DNA of 64,000 nucleotides from the NCBI RefSeq assembly GCF_023856365.1, contig NC_064540.1:2663501-2727500 (forward strand), in the 5' to 3' direction. Both the position numbers and the translations under genes were made by a program. The stretch is from Brienomyrus brachyistius. Taxonomy: Eukaryota > Chordata > Actinopteri > Osteoglossiformes > Mormyridae. The notes beneath the pieces were generated by a model. It made no database searches. It saw only the letters and a program-made list of their open reading frames with translations, and was not told the origin of the DNA. Positions 1-13,700 of this stretch are shown piece after piece; the first letter of the stretch is position 1, and each line of letters opens with the position of its first letter.

Positions 1-2570
1 GCGGTACATAGTGTTCTACCACTCAGGTGCAGGAGTTGCACAGTTGCACTGCCGAATGAAGACATTTCTATCACATGTCAGATACCAAAATAATACATAG
101 CTGCAAAAGCTAGTGATCTGAAATGCTGTCGTATAACATGGCCTTATGTTCACTGCTCAGTGACTTACATTACACTTGACCATCAGAGCCAAAAATAGTA
201 AAATATAAAAATCTCTATTGTTACCTATAATTGTCGTTTCCAGTACATTTTTTTTAAACTGTGCCATGTTTCTATCATGATCTTAATTGTTTAGCCAACT
301 CTGTGAACCTATAGTCATGTTTACCTTATATTGTGTAATATAACTATATGACAGCTATATGCATATAAGGCAAATGAGATAAACGTGGGCAGTGTGTCCT
401 AATTATTAAACGATGTATATACAACCATAGTCTAACCAAACCAGAAGCATTTTTTTTTTAAATTATAACACCAGGAATGAAAAGACACAAGCAAAACTCA
501 TCTGTGTGTATGTATACACTGTATATGTCATACAGTATATATACATAGTGGACAGAAGACATAGATTGTAAAATTTGAAAGAGTGTATTGTTACAAACAT
601 TACTGTATCGACTTTCACCTGTGCATTCACAGAACACTGTACAGTTACGGAATTATTTCACAATGGCTGTAGTGGGTTGGGGCATTCCCACCAGTGCGGT
701 ATCGCCGGGCTACAGCCAGGTAAACACAGTCCTTCTCGACATGCTCATGCATGGGGGGGACGGGTATTCAAAAGACCAAAAGACACTGGTAAGGAATGAG
801 GGATGGGGATATCGGTGAGGAGGAGTGAGAGGAGGAGTGAAAGGAAGAGAGAGGGCAGATCCAGCGATCGTCCCTCTACTCAGGATTCAGGTTCCGGTTT
901 TACAGAGTCCCTTGCTTAGGACAAAAGTGACAAACAGGTTCTATGGTGAGTGTCGATCCACTGTTACGCGCACATTTTCAGGCTGCTTTGCGTGTAAGCT
1001 AACCGGCAGCACTGCTAACATATATGACGTGACTCGGCTATCTAAAAGCAATCAGAGGGTTTCACTCTTTTGTCTATTCAGGTCTAACCTACATCAAGCG
1101 GTCTACAATCTGAAATGTGGTCACACGGCACCTCTGAGAAACTGTTTTAAGAAACTGGGGCATGTTTTTTTTTCCGGCAAGGTTGTGGGTAAACCTCACT
1201 GCACACGGAACAACAAAAACTAACCTAAAAAAACTCACCCAAAGAGCAAAAAAGTAAACCTAACTACCTTGCCTTATCCTGGACTATTTCACTAAGACTC
1301 ATTTAAGCGTTAAGAAGAAAGTTTTATTAAATTAACTCGCCATCTTTTTCACTGGTTCAGCATGTTAAAGACGGGGTTGGAAATTAAACTTACCCGCTCA
1401 CCTAAGGCAAGTCGTTAAGATGAAGGAAGAGAACAATAACTGAACACAAGCCTGCTAGCTAGTAAAAAATTGCATGTTGGACTACATTTTTTTTTTACCG
1501 AAGAAGGCCAGTTGGCTAGTAGCAAAAATTCCTATGTTCTACCCCTGGTTCTAGAATATTACCAAAAACACAAGATACTGTGATATTGCTTTGAAATGGA
1601 ATGTCGTTGAAGGTTAAAAAAAAAGCAATGAAGCGCCGACAGCAAAACGGATAAATTGATAAAATTTCAGTTCTCCAGTTTCACAGAGGAGCGCTAAACA
1701 CAGGAAGCTGTGTTCTTACGCTCCCGCACTGTCAAAAAGAACTCGCCCAGTCTGCGTGAAGACCCCCCAGGAACAAGACAGCCGTGCGCTTCCCGCACGG
1801 CATTCGTTTTTCATCAAAGTTTTACCACTATAACATTTTGTGCGATGTTTGTGCATAAGATAAAGGAATGAAAAAAAAATGTGAATATTAAAAGGAAAAT
1901 ACAAAGGCTGTTTAAAACAGAGGAACAACAGATGAGATGAATGAGTGAAGGCCAAATCGTTAAGCTGCTGTCCCTCTCGCCCATAAAGTCACAGAAGTTG
2001 GGAGCTTTAGTGTCTTTTCATTTGATGCGGTGGGTAAGACGTCGTTTCCACCATTCTCCATCTGGCCGAGCCGAAGGCCACTTTATATCTCTTCCTCCAG
2101 GGCGTCCTTCTTGTCCTCCTTTGCCAGTGGACTCACTTTCATCTCGCCTGTGCAAAAAGAGCGAAGTGTTTTTTTTTTTTAAGAGACGGGAAGAAGTGCT
2201 TCTTCCGCCCTTCACTTTAGGGCGCTCTCCTCAGAAGGGGCTGAACAGCAGGAGGCTCTTACTTCTCAATGGAACTTTTGAAAGACGTTATATGAAATCA
2301 GAGAGGGAAGTGTTTCCTAAGACTTCAGTGCCTTCAACTGTTTCACACCCAGAAATTCAATTAAATACTGTAGGTGCCAGAAGTGTTGATTAATTTAACA
2401 AGACTGACAGGAATGTATATATTGAAGAAATTATGGGGAACATTGTAACCCACTGATATAGGGTGCATGAAATTGGTTCTAATCATTATGCAAATTATAC
2501 AAAATCCAAGTCACACAGATTTTTAGTATAGATGGGGAAATACAAATTCTTCATGGATGGTATTTTTGGT
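1..2570. other. No gene recognised
   Basis: AT-rich sequence with short homopolymers. The frames here are short, lack similarity to known families and show no convincing splice structure. It is 3' flank of ppp1r1a. Confidence 0.5.
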
Positions 2571-2576
2571 CTAGAG

Positions 2577-2695
2577 CAGCGTTTCCCAACCCGGTCCTCC
2601 TGGGAGGGAGCAAGAAATGTGCATTGTTCAGTGGGGAGTGGAGCAAAAATGTGGACTGCCTGGGAGTCCCTGAGGACCTGCTTGGGAAAAACTGC
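2577..2695. mobile_element. Diverged hAT-type MITE
   Basis: The ends CAGCGTTTCCCAACCCGGTC and the inverse GGACCTGCTTGGGAAAAACTG form imperfect terminal inverted repeats. It is the same family as the better copy at 3058-3197. The target duplication is no longer clear. Confidence 0.6.
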
Positions 2696-3057
2696 ACTGG
2701 AGTGTTATGCTGGTTTTGTTATACAATTTGCGATCTCACAGGACAGTTTGATTTCTATAGAAACATTTTTTTTTTTTTTTCGATATGATTTGTTTCTGTG
2801 TGTATGATTCCATTGATAACAGCATATTTCTTTGCTAGCATTTTAAAACAGGAGCTATTCCCAGCTGACGGGTAAATTTCACCTGCTGGCTTAAGATGTG
2901 CTGGTGTTTCCTTGGCTACGGGAGTGAGAATGTCCTCCTTCAAGAGGTCTTCAGTGCCACCAGATGCTTCTAACAGGCTTTCTCTAGAAAATTCTTCAAA
3001 GGACATGGACAAAAATGTCACTCGGTACAGTATATGACCCACCATTAAACCTTAAAG

Positions 3058-3197
3058 CAGTGTTTCTCAACCCAGTCCTCGGGGACCCCCAGAAAATCGA
3101 CAACACAGAATTCCTGGTTCTGGTGTGTCGGGAGCTGGGAGGGAGCAAAAATGTGAACTGTCTTGGGGGGCCCTGAGGACTGGGTTCAGAAACACTG
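3058..3197. mobile_element. hAT-type MITE with intact 8-bp target duplication
   Basis: A 140-bp element starts CAGTGTTTCTCAACCCAGTC and ends with its near-inverse GACTGGGTTCAGAAACACTG. It is flanked on both sides by CCTTAAAG (3050-3057 and 3198-3205). Eight-bp duplications and a CAGTG start are typical of hAT elements. No transposase is encoded. Confidence 0.88.
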
Positions 3198-3927
3198 CCT
3201 TAAAGTACCACCAGAGCTACTGCAATTACGCCAATCAATACATAAGACATGAGTCCTCAAATGATTGTACGTCATTACTTTTTGTGTCTGCGGAACTATT
3301 GTATTAGGTTCTCTAGCAACACCAATTGTGGAGAAAAATGCCCTTTTCTTAGAATGCATTTTCCTATAAATAGGGCAAACGCAGTTACAATGCAGAGGAA
3401 AGGCTGAGCTGAACAATAATTGCATGCAATATTTTCAGGGCACATCGAAAGGTACAATGCATGCATTTTTGGGAATCGTACGTCATATTTCTTGGAATCC
3501 ATTTCAGAGCTCGGCAAGGTGAGCCAAAATTGCTATTTAACTTTGAATAATCAGAAGACTTATTCATAAAGAATTTGAAACCCTCATGCAGGAAGCAAGA
3601 CTTGTCATGACTTAACCAAATGAACACACACTTGAATACAGATATGTGTGATTTGTATAATTTTAATTCATTGTACAAAGTAAAGGGAAGGTAGGGAAGT
3701 AGAAGCTATTTCTGAGCTAGTGTAAAAATATCAGCGTACGGAAAACAGATACGCAATGTCTTTTCCCTGGAGTACAGTTCATCCTGGGAAAGGCTGGCTT
3801 ACTCTCGTTTGCAGTACAACCCAACATCTGGCACCTGGCACCATGCTGGTCATAACTACTGATCCCTCCGATCTTTGTCTAAACACTTCACTTCGTTAAT
3901 AATGAGAAGTCGTTCTCTTGAGTGTGT

Positions 3928-4168
3928 TTGCATGTTGTCCCCATGCCGTCGTGGGGTTTCCTCCGGGTACTCCGGTTTCCCCCCACAGTCCAAAGACATG
4001 CTGAAGCTAATTGGAGTTACTGAATTGCCCGTAGGTGTGCATGTGTGAGTGTGCCCTGTGATGGGCTGGCCCCCCCATCCTGGGTTGTTCCCTGCCTCGT
4101 GCCCATTGCTTCCTGGATACGCTCCGGACCCCCCCGCGACCCAGTAAGATAAGCGGGTTGGAAAATGG
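3928..4168 (+). mobile_element. 5'-truncated fish SINE-type repeat
   Basis: It matches the 3' two thirds of the full copy at 58014-58381 (GTGGGGTTTCCTCCGGGTAC, AATTGGAGTT, TGCCCTGTGATGGGCTGGCC, GATAAGCGGGTTGGAAAATGG). The tRNA-like head is missing. Confidence 0.8.
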
Positions 4169-4509
4169 TCAAGATTGCGGTCAGCAGTCTCTTTCCTTCC
4201 CTCTTCCTATGGCAAAATCAAATCCACTCTCCCACTCCTCGCCATCCTATTTGCTCACCCGGCATCCTACGACGTTGCACAAGGCATTACAGGAGCTTGA
4301 GTTTGCGCTATGCTATTACGCTAAGTCATCCTTCAGATCCTCCATCACTATGACCCTGGTAAGGAATCGATTTCCCCCCAATCCCATTCCGTGAACTGCT
4401 CGCCCGGGCATGAGCTGAAACGCTGCCAAAAACGCATAAAGTACTGCCATCCATTCCCCCCTACACTGACATATTGTTTGGAAAGTGCATCCCCCTCCCC
4501 CAGCACACC

Positions 4510-4724
4510 CTAACCTTCCATTTGGCAGCGCAGCTTCTCGAAGGCCTCTGCAGTGGCCTTGTCTTCTGCGTTCCACCCTCCCTCGTCCTCCGGGAGCTCG
4601 TCCCCGGCCGTCGCGTTGTCTGGGCTCGGCCGGTCTGACAGGCAGCTCTCGGAGGAGCACTCTTCCCCAGCGGCCCCCCCGTGCTGCTGACGGTATAGGT
4701 GGTGCTCCACCAGGAACTGTAGCT
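4510..4724 (-). CDS. ppp1r1a: ppp1r1a exon 5: C-terminal region
   Basis: Acceptor ACTGTGCAG. It encodes ELQFLVEHHLYRQQHGGAAG, an acidic Ser-rich stretch (ECSSESCLSD, ELPEDEGG), and ends FEKLRCQMEG with TAG. KELQ-VEHHL is conserved with human KELQMMVEHHL. A weak donor GTTAGG overlaps the last Gly codon, so a further 3' exon is possible but none was found. The simplest model stops here. Confidence 0.88.
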
Positions 4725-7700
4725 CTGCACAGTGGGGCACAACAGTAAGGAGACTGGAAGCATAATAATGACATCTGCACAGCTAGTTTGCTCAAATGCC
4801 TTTCCCTGTAATCTCCTTATTAATTCCAGTTTAACACTGGTCACATGATGCTTAGTCTATGTCAGCAGTTCTCAGTAGCTGTCAGGGTAGCTAGGAGCTA
4901 CTTTGGAAAATAGACACATTTGCTGTTTTACTAGTCTATTCAGATGCCTGGGGCTTTCACCCATCAGTACATGGAGAGTGAGCCAAGTGACTGCCACAAT
5001 CGAGGAGTAGCTGACCTGGCACCTGACCAGTCAACCGTGAATTCCTGTCACTGGGGCAGGCGGGAGGCTACCTTTCATAGTTGGTGTGCCGCGAGCCCCC
5101 TTCCGTCTCTGCCGGGGGGAGTTTAGCAGCGCTGCCTAGGGAAACAGGCCAGATATTAGGCAGCTCCACAGAAAGCCTCAAAATGAGGTTCTGGACACGT
5201 CAACACATGCATTATGTACCACAGTGCAGCCGGAAAGGACATTCGATTCCTATTGTGATTAATCTGTGTGGGGAAAACGGGAGTGTGTTTCACTGCATAT
5301 GAGCAATTTAATGTTTGCGAAATAGAACTCTGTAGATAAAGGGTCACCTTCTTCTCCCTGGCTAATACCTGCACAGATCAGCTAATGGCTAATAGCTAAG
5401 CAGTTAGAAGATGAGTGCGGGATATCACCTTGTACAGCTGATTGGGAAGTCGGTCTTCATCAATTTCTGTAAAACAGCATCAAATTATAGTCAATATGGA
5501 ACGCAAACATTAGTGATAAAGAGGTTCACAGCTTATTTTGTAGTCTTTGCGCAGTTTTCTGGGTCGTATCTGCAACAGCAATAAAAAAATTAGCATGGCA
5601 ATTAAAATTGGCTGCAGGGTCTGTGTATTTTATTTATAAGAACATGCACAGCTCCAAATCGGAGAGTAGGCAAGCAAATGTACTGCACAGCAAAGCAAGG
5701 TGAAGTGCTGACCAGCACGCTTTAGTGCTACTCCGGAACCTGCTGTCAGCAGCTGAAGCAGCAGGCGTAGATAAAATATCACATACGAGCACAAACTAAA
5801 TAAAATGCGACAACATTCCGAAGGCAAAGTAGAGAAATTATCCACCACAACAAGCAGATTCAACCAAGTTTTGAGCTAGCTTAACACATGCCTATCTCAG
5901 GGCCTTTCAACTTTTTTCTAGGACACCGCCTAGTTGCCTGGCAACTACTCATCCCGAGACACCAGGAAAACTGCGTGTATATAAAAACAACTAAATATGT
6001 ATTACATGCCAGGGTGTTTTTTTCCATCTTTAATCTACAACAAAAGCCACAGATGAAAAGAGAAGATATCTGGGTCTATTAAGCTGAATCAGCTCTCTTT
6101 GTGTCTGATCCTAGTAGAGGATATTATTTCATTTCTTTTATTTAGTTCGGAAGGTCTTGTAGAAAATTATGGTTTTAGCTTTTGCAGGCTTCCTAACAGT
6201 ACAAAAACATTTGTTTAGGTGAACTGGCTTCTTTAAAACTGCAGATAGTGTGTGATCATGTGTCTGGTTGTTTGTGTGTGAGCCCTGTGCTGGACTGGCG
6301 TCAAATGCGGGTGTTCCCCGGCTAGAGCCATACGTTTCCTGGGAAAAACCCCAGGCTCACTGTCAACCTCTACTGTAATTGCTGGAAGGTAGGAGGAGGA
6401 ACTGAATCTGCTTTTAACTGATCTGACAAAACGTGCACCCCCGTCATTTTAAGGCAAGCGAACAGAATTTCACTGGACCCTGTCACTCCACATGGAGAAC
6501 ATCCAAGTTTTGTTTATTTATGTTTCTAAATCTTTAATCTTTGCAGTCTGGAGATCTTAAAGGCAACCGGGGAGTAATTCTTAGATGTGTTTTCTGCCTT
6601 CCATATTGGTTCTGGCAAACTGATGTTCTCAGCGCTTAGTTACTCTAATGAATCCCAGAAGTACAACCCAAGAGTTCATCCCAGTCAATGTGGAGCTGTT
6701 GCCAAACTCGAGTGCGGCTGTCGTGTAGCAAATCCGATCGGCGTGCATCTGCAAATAATGTCCACCCACGTTCCTCCCACCTAATTTCTTTGTGATTCAT
6801 TTCTTTACCATCCATTTCCGGGCATGTACTCCCATCATCCTTTGCGACATCACATATCACGCATTAGCACGTTAATCCATTTGGAAAACAAAAAATGGAA
6901 ACAGAAATTGGGATTACTGCAGTTATAATAGCTGTTTATGTTTGCACTTAAGCATCCACCATCCTGGTGCAATTTTGTATTTACGTAACGCTGCTCTAGA
7001 TGTCTTCGGCTTTGGATGATGTAATAATGTGATGATTTCGAAAACAACAAGAAATTGTTACGAGAACATTAATGTCTAAAAAATAAGATGCTGACATTTT
7101 GAAATATTTCTGTAATTATCCCTATAAATTCAATTGAACAGCCCATATACAGCATAATATATTATATAGAGCTCATTAATATCGGCACTTATGTTTGACA
7201 CATACTATAATTGGTTGCATTCAGTCTGGCACCTTTCCTGCAGATAACAGGACGAGTGTGGTTTGCTGTGGACTCTATGTTTCTTTCCAGCCACCGTATT
7301 TGGGGATAATGGCCACAATAGATGATCTCCCTCCAGAGCGGTGAACGATGGTGCTGCCAGCTCAACGGCTGTGCCTCCATCATCAGTGGCGGGAGGGAAT
7401 TGTAGGCCCCCCCCCGAGTGAAACTGAAGTATCACCCGTTGGCTGGACCCGCCGTACCTTGACTGTCACAGCCAAGAAATGGAGCATTTTTGGCGTCAAG
7501 AAATGCCACCCAAATGGATGGTTTGTTCGGGGAGCTCGGTGTGACATGCGTCAGACAGAGAGGGGTGGAGAGCAAGCGCAACTGAGAGTGAACCTCAGTC
7601 TGGCAGCAAGGGAGCTCAGATAAAAACACACGGGCCAGGCTGGAAGCTGCATGCAGAGTCCCAGCACTCCTCCTCCTGACTCTTATCCCACTCCACCCAT

Positions 7701-10700
7701 CCTCTTCTCTCCTTTTCATGCCCCATCCAGCATATACTTGGTCCTCTCCTTCCTCGCTATTAAATAATCTGGCTCCATTTTTTGCTGTCTTTCCCAAGTC
7801 TCCCCCATATCTGTATTTCTCTCTATCTTTCTCTGATCTTATTACAATGAATAATAATAATTCCAGACTGATGGTAACTGCGGATTTGTTACCCTGCATG
7901 AACATCGCTGATGAAGAATCAGATTGTCACATACTCGTAACAAACACATTTTTGCTTCTTTTTTTTTTACCATCTTTGTTGGGACAGGAATTAATGGTTC
8001 ATTTTCTAAATTTAATTCCTCCCATCACTTTCTAAGATTCACTATAATTAAAACATTACGCAACATTTGTAATCCTTTCTGTTTTTTTTTCCACACTCTC
8101 TATTTCCTCACACCAATTCCTCACGATTTAAATAAAATCTATATCTAAGCCACACTCCGGAAGGTAAGTCGCTATAAATATCCAGCTGTCCTCGTTGGGT
8201 ACTTGTGGCTGATACTTTAGCTTATTTACAAAAAAAAAAAAAAAAACAGAGCACAGCCAAAAATGGTAAAATGGAAAGAGGGGGCGGCAGTTTCACTCCT
8301 TAATGACTCATCATTCTAATCATCAAGTCTTAAGAGACTCCATCATTTGGAAGATGGGGGACTGCGGGGAAAAGGGAAGGATGAACTGGAAGAGCAGAAA
8401 CGCGGTTAGTGGCGGCATCTGCGGATCTATTGTCCTCTGGCGTTAAAAGATGCTGAACAGCCCTCCTTGATAAAAACGCTCAGGAGGACCAAAGGAGACC
8501 CACCATGGAGAAAAGAAAACAAACTGGTGTGCTGAGGTCGGGTGAAACATTGAAATGTACTGTCTGAATCTGCTTTGCTGTTTTACCTCCGTGCTTAAGC
8601 CGGGATCACCTTGCCACCAACCTTGATTTGTTTGCTGGTCAATGATCAAGGATTTTTATTTGTCATTCGGCAAGTGGTTCACACGAGTACAAAGAAAGGT
8701 ACCAGTTAATGGCCAAACCAGTCCATTAGAAACGCTTGGTGTGCTGGTTTTTCAAAAGTCAATTTCTTTGCTAACGTAATTAGAAGTTTTATTAAAGAAA
8801 AGGGGAGAAGCTATAAGAGCTATAAGATGTGCTCTTGATGGATATGAGAACCACCTAAGGCATCTAAACTGACTAATAACCAGCGAATCAAACTACTGTG
8901 TTGGCTGAACTTGAAGGGAGCAAGTTCATGCCTTAAGAGTAGTTCCATTTTTCTATCAATCTGTCTTTTTTTGATTATTTCAACCTCATCTCCTAATCCT
9001 TCAGTTTTCAAGCAGGAGCTATTCAAATCGTTAAAACCCTTAAAGTGTTATGGGTGTTCCTGATGAAAGAGTGTTTGTGTTTCAGTATTAAGAGGCTTCT
9101 GATGGTTAATTCGAGGTGCTGCCCTGATGAATACGGACGAAAGTGCTCTGTGATTCCATTGTCTGCTTCCCGTTTTACCACGGTCATTTCACGCATCACT
9201 GTTTGATTCTTGTAACACGCAAATGTAAAAATAGGAAAAGTGCTAAATCTCCATATAATGCAGATTTTTACTCCTGGACCACTTTCTGATTATGTATTTT
9301 TTTCATTCCATTACAAGGTTTGTGTTTAGCTCCAACAGAGAAGTCAGTCTAACGTATGTAAGAAGTCATTTTACTTACACAAAAATGTTCTGAGAACAGA
9401 AATAAAAATGATTGGTTCAGAGAGATAACCAATCAGATTGTAGAGGAGGTGGGCCTAAGCAACTAGAGGAGGCAGGACCAAGACATCTGATTGGTTGGTT
9501 CCGCCTCCTCTAGTTGCTTCGTCCTACCTCATCTACAATCTGATTGGTTATCTCTCTCAGCCAAACATTTTTAGGTCTGCCCTCAGAACATTTTTGTGCA
9601 AGTAAAACTCCCATGAGCCAAGACGTCGGTCTAAGTGGCCCTAGATGGCCAGAGCAGACAAATAGGGAGAGGAGCAAAAGAGTACCTTTGCATGTTGGTA
9701 TGAATGCTCTGCACTGTAAATAACCAATTTAATACTAAATTCACTGGACTTCAACAGAACTGTGGCAAAGAGGTAATACCTGGGGAAGATTGGTCACTGG
9801 ATGCTACCAGGGTGGCAGGTGTAGGCCTTCGTCTCCTGATCTGCATGGGGAAAGGGGGAGCGATCAGCTTTTCATGCAATACAGCTTATCATCATCCATC
9901 CACTCACCTCCCAACTGCTTATGCCAGGGAACTCAAACTCCAGTCCTGGGGGGCCGGAGCCCTGTGTAGCTTAGTTCTTTCCCCATTCCACTATAAATGA
10001 TTCAGCTCAAGAGCTGTATGGTAATTAGCACATGGAGTTCAATCTGGTGTGTTAGAGTAAACTAAAATCTGTGCAGGACTCTGGCCCCCCAGGACTGGAG
10101 GTTGAGACCCCTGGCTTATGCAGTACAGCGTTCTGCACATCAGTATGTAGTGAACCACACTTGCACCATCAAGTCAGCAATATGTTAAAGAATTAGCACA
10201 AACAGTATACAATAAGAACTGCAAAAGTTGCAAGATAGACTGTGAATAAATATGCTCGACTGTTGAACAAGCAGGGTCAACTGATGAACAAACTATTACT
10301 GTCCAAGGGATTTTAAACATGGGGTATATTCACAACCAAATCTTCAGTCTTCTTAAGAATATATGTTTTAATGGCTCATATTAAACATAAAATAATTTAT
10401 ATAATATTAATCATCATCAGTTCCAAGGTTCTACTATTCTGTAGCGCCGGAGAGCATTAGCATATCCCAGCATGCTTGTGGGCAATTGTAAATAGTCCCT
10501 GTCTGTGTACTGTAAGGAGCCCTTGTTGTACTGTTGTTGCCCGTGAATGTATTTCCCGATTGTGCCGTGTCGGTTTGCCTGTATCTTGTGTGATCCTCGC
10601 AAGGCTTGTATAAATGAACCACCATGTGTGAACTTGACTGTTTGGGGTCTGACTTCCCCGTGTTTCCCTGTCATAGGCGATTTGTTGCTCGTTGGGCACC

Positions 10701-13700
10701 TATGTTAGTTCTGTTAAAGACTGAATAGAAGATCCTGGTTTCCCCCCACAACCCCCATTTGCCTCTATTGCAGTGCTCCAGTTTATACTGTATATATATA
10801 CACAACGGAAGCCTACAGCTTATTAATTAAACACTGGTTTTGGATCGGTACACGGTGTTGTTAAAAGCAGCACTATTCCGGAATTTTGAAATACTGGTGA
10901 TGAAATTCGACGAGCGGGGGGATCAAAATGCCTTATTACCGTAATACCGCCCAAGCCTTGACTAATAATTTTAAAACTGTTGATAAAAGTTTACCCATTT
11001 TGCTACGCTCCTTGTATTTGTGATTGTTGCAATACATCTGCCCTGTCCTGGTTTGGGGGGGAGTATCACTGCTGTATGCATGCACCGACCGAGGCCGTCC
11101 GCATCCACAGCCAAATGTAGTAGGAACACAAGCTGCCGCGCCCACGACAGTCCGCAGTCCAAAAGCGTGACTCCCCGAGGCGGACGCCTGGAGAATCGGA
11201 GGCGGTGGGCGAGCCAAGGTCTGCCCTGTTTTAGAAATTATACCTGGAAAAAATATTAATCTAACTTTACTCATTTTAAACAGATACATGTGTCCATCAG
11301 CAAAGCAATAAGGGGCATTGAAGCGAACACATTGCGGAATTACAGCTCAAGGTGTACAGTAACAAAGGCGAGGAGGGGTGCGAGGAGCATCGCGAGCGCG
11401 CCATGCGTGTCTCTGCTCACAGCCTCGTGCTAATTCCCCAGTTAGAATGAGCGACACGATCCCTGATTACTTTTCTGCCTCGAGGCGTCAGAGCGAGCAT
11501 TAATGCAGAGCAGTAAGTAAGAATTTCATTATTAAAACGTGGGAAATTTAGTTGTACGTATGTACATACGTGTACTATTGTTTTGATCGATCCTGTCACC
11601 TTTCTCCACATCCAGCGCGCCCCACAGGAGGCAGAAAGTATGGAATAATATAGCAGTCTTTAGTTATTTTTTGTGATTTTCACGGTAACAGCATTAACAG
11701 CACAATCAATATATTTTATGGCATGAAAGAGGGAATAACAATGGCTGGGAATTCATTCATGCTTTGTTAATGCAATTTTCTTATCATGTACAATTTTGGT
11801 AAGTGAAGAGCGCTTCAGTCATACGTATTTGCATTATATAGAGATTTAACACATTTTTTCTATTTGCACGTTGAATGAATGAAACAGTTATACAAGACTG
11901 TGAAAGCTGGAAGCCGATTTCAGCTGAGTGACCTCAACCACTGGAGAGCAGAATAATTTAATCATCAGAACCATTTTAATACTACAACATAAACACTGTG
12001 GGTGCAGACTTCGAACTGCCACTTTACATAGACTGGCATGGAGAATTGACTAATTTATGGGCTTTGATGTTGACCAGTTTGCACCTTTCGTTTAGCAAGC
12101 AAGCCCAGACTCTCTTTTTCAATAATGTTGTGCAAGCAGTTCACCTTGGACCCTCTGATGTCTTTTTTCTCCCTATTTGGGAGTTTTTGGTTCCTGTCCT
12201 CTATTGTCATCTGACTACCCTTATGACATTTCTTTGTCTTCCCTTTTCCCTGTGTTTGTATTCTGTCTTAATGATGCTGTGATGTATCACAACACATCTG
12301 TGTAAAGCACCTTGGGGCGACTCTTGTGGAAGGTGTTATACAAAAAAATAATTGAATTGAATTGAATTGAATTGAACTGAACTGAACTGAACTGAACTGA
12401 ATCGAATCGAATTGAACTGAATTGAATTGAATTGAATTGAACTGAATTGAATTGAACTGAATTGACCTGAATTGAATTGAATTGAATTGAATAGAAAATG
12501 AAGGACAAGGAAGAGTGAAAGTTTTAGGTGTAAGACAGATCAGCATGACCAATATCCCCTGAGCTGTGGAATGGCCCCTCCCCCTCCTCCCCCAGGTTAA
12601 TGAAAACAGTAGCCTCATTATTCTGTTTAGTTGTCTGAGCAGCTGATTTCATCTAAAGAGAATTGCACTTTGTATGGTTTTCCCATCTTATGCCAAGTTA
12701 CATATTACCCTGGAAAGTGTAAGTCACTGTGCAGGGGTGGAGCTAGACATTTTGGGGCCCATGAAAGCCCATCATATTTCGCCCCCAACCCAGACCAATT
12801 CAGTTATGTTCCAAATTTTTTAGGGCCCCTATTGCTCGGGGCCCATGAAATCATCCTGCTCCCCCCCCCTTTATGACACCCCTGTCTTACATGCTGTCTG
12901 AAACACCTTTAGCTAACACTGCAGTATTTTACAGTAACGGAAAATGGATTTTAATCCTCAGCTGTATTTGCTAGTACAGAGTGAAACTGGAAAATATCAT
13001 TGAATCCACAGTCAGACCTTCTAAAATGGGAGGCTCCAAGCAGTAATTTCAAAATGCAACACTGAAGGTGCTAATTGCATAGTTCTGTAGAAGGGATTTT
13101 TACCATTTAGCTCAATGAGACTAACAATGGGAGTGAACAGTGTTTTTTTTTTTCTTCAGCGACAGAGCAGTAGAGAGATGGAAACGGCGAATGCATTCTC
13201 ATTTGTTCAGCTGATATTGGCCTTATTCAGGTGTGTACGTGTTTCTCATATGCACTGTTTACCGTTGGCAGAGACTCGAGAAAATTTATAGAAGGAGGTG
13301 ACATTTTTTTGGGGAGAATATCTTCCAAAATTTCAATAAGCTATATGTCTCTGTCACTTAATCAATCATTTGAATGATCATGTGATCACTAAGACAACAA
13401 AACAAAAATCTGAAAGATGCTTTTATTATTATTTACTTATTTATCCCCCCCAGATTGTTTATCTTAATGGACCAAAACGTCATTGCTCATTTTCACCCTG
13501 TTGGTTTGGACTTTAGAGTGGTCAGTGGGATTAGCATGTGAATCAGCGAGAACCTCCAGCAGGGACATGAGTACAAATGTGTTTGTGTCTGAATGTGTCC
13601 AAACTACAGAATGTACAAGTTAAAATGCAGAGCAGGGAGATGGTGAAGAGCCAAGCCAAGGCTTCTCTAGCCTGTCCAGACGACAGCTTCAACCTGGCTT

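Noticed and set aside
11040..11640. CpG-rich segment as a possible promoter of another gene
   Set aside because: No first exon, TATA box or coding similarity on either strand. It lies inside ppp1r1a intron 1 and composition alone is too weak.
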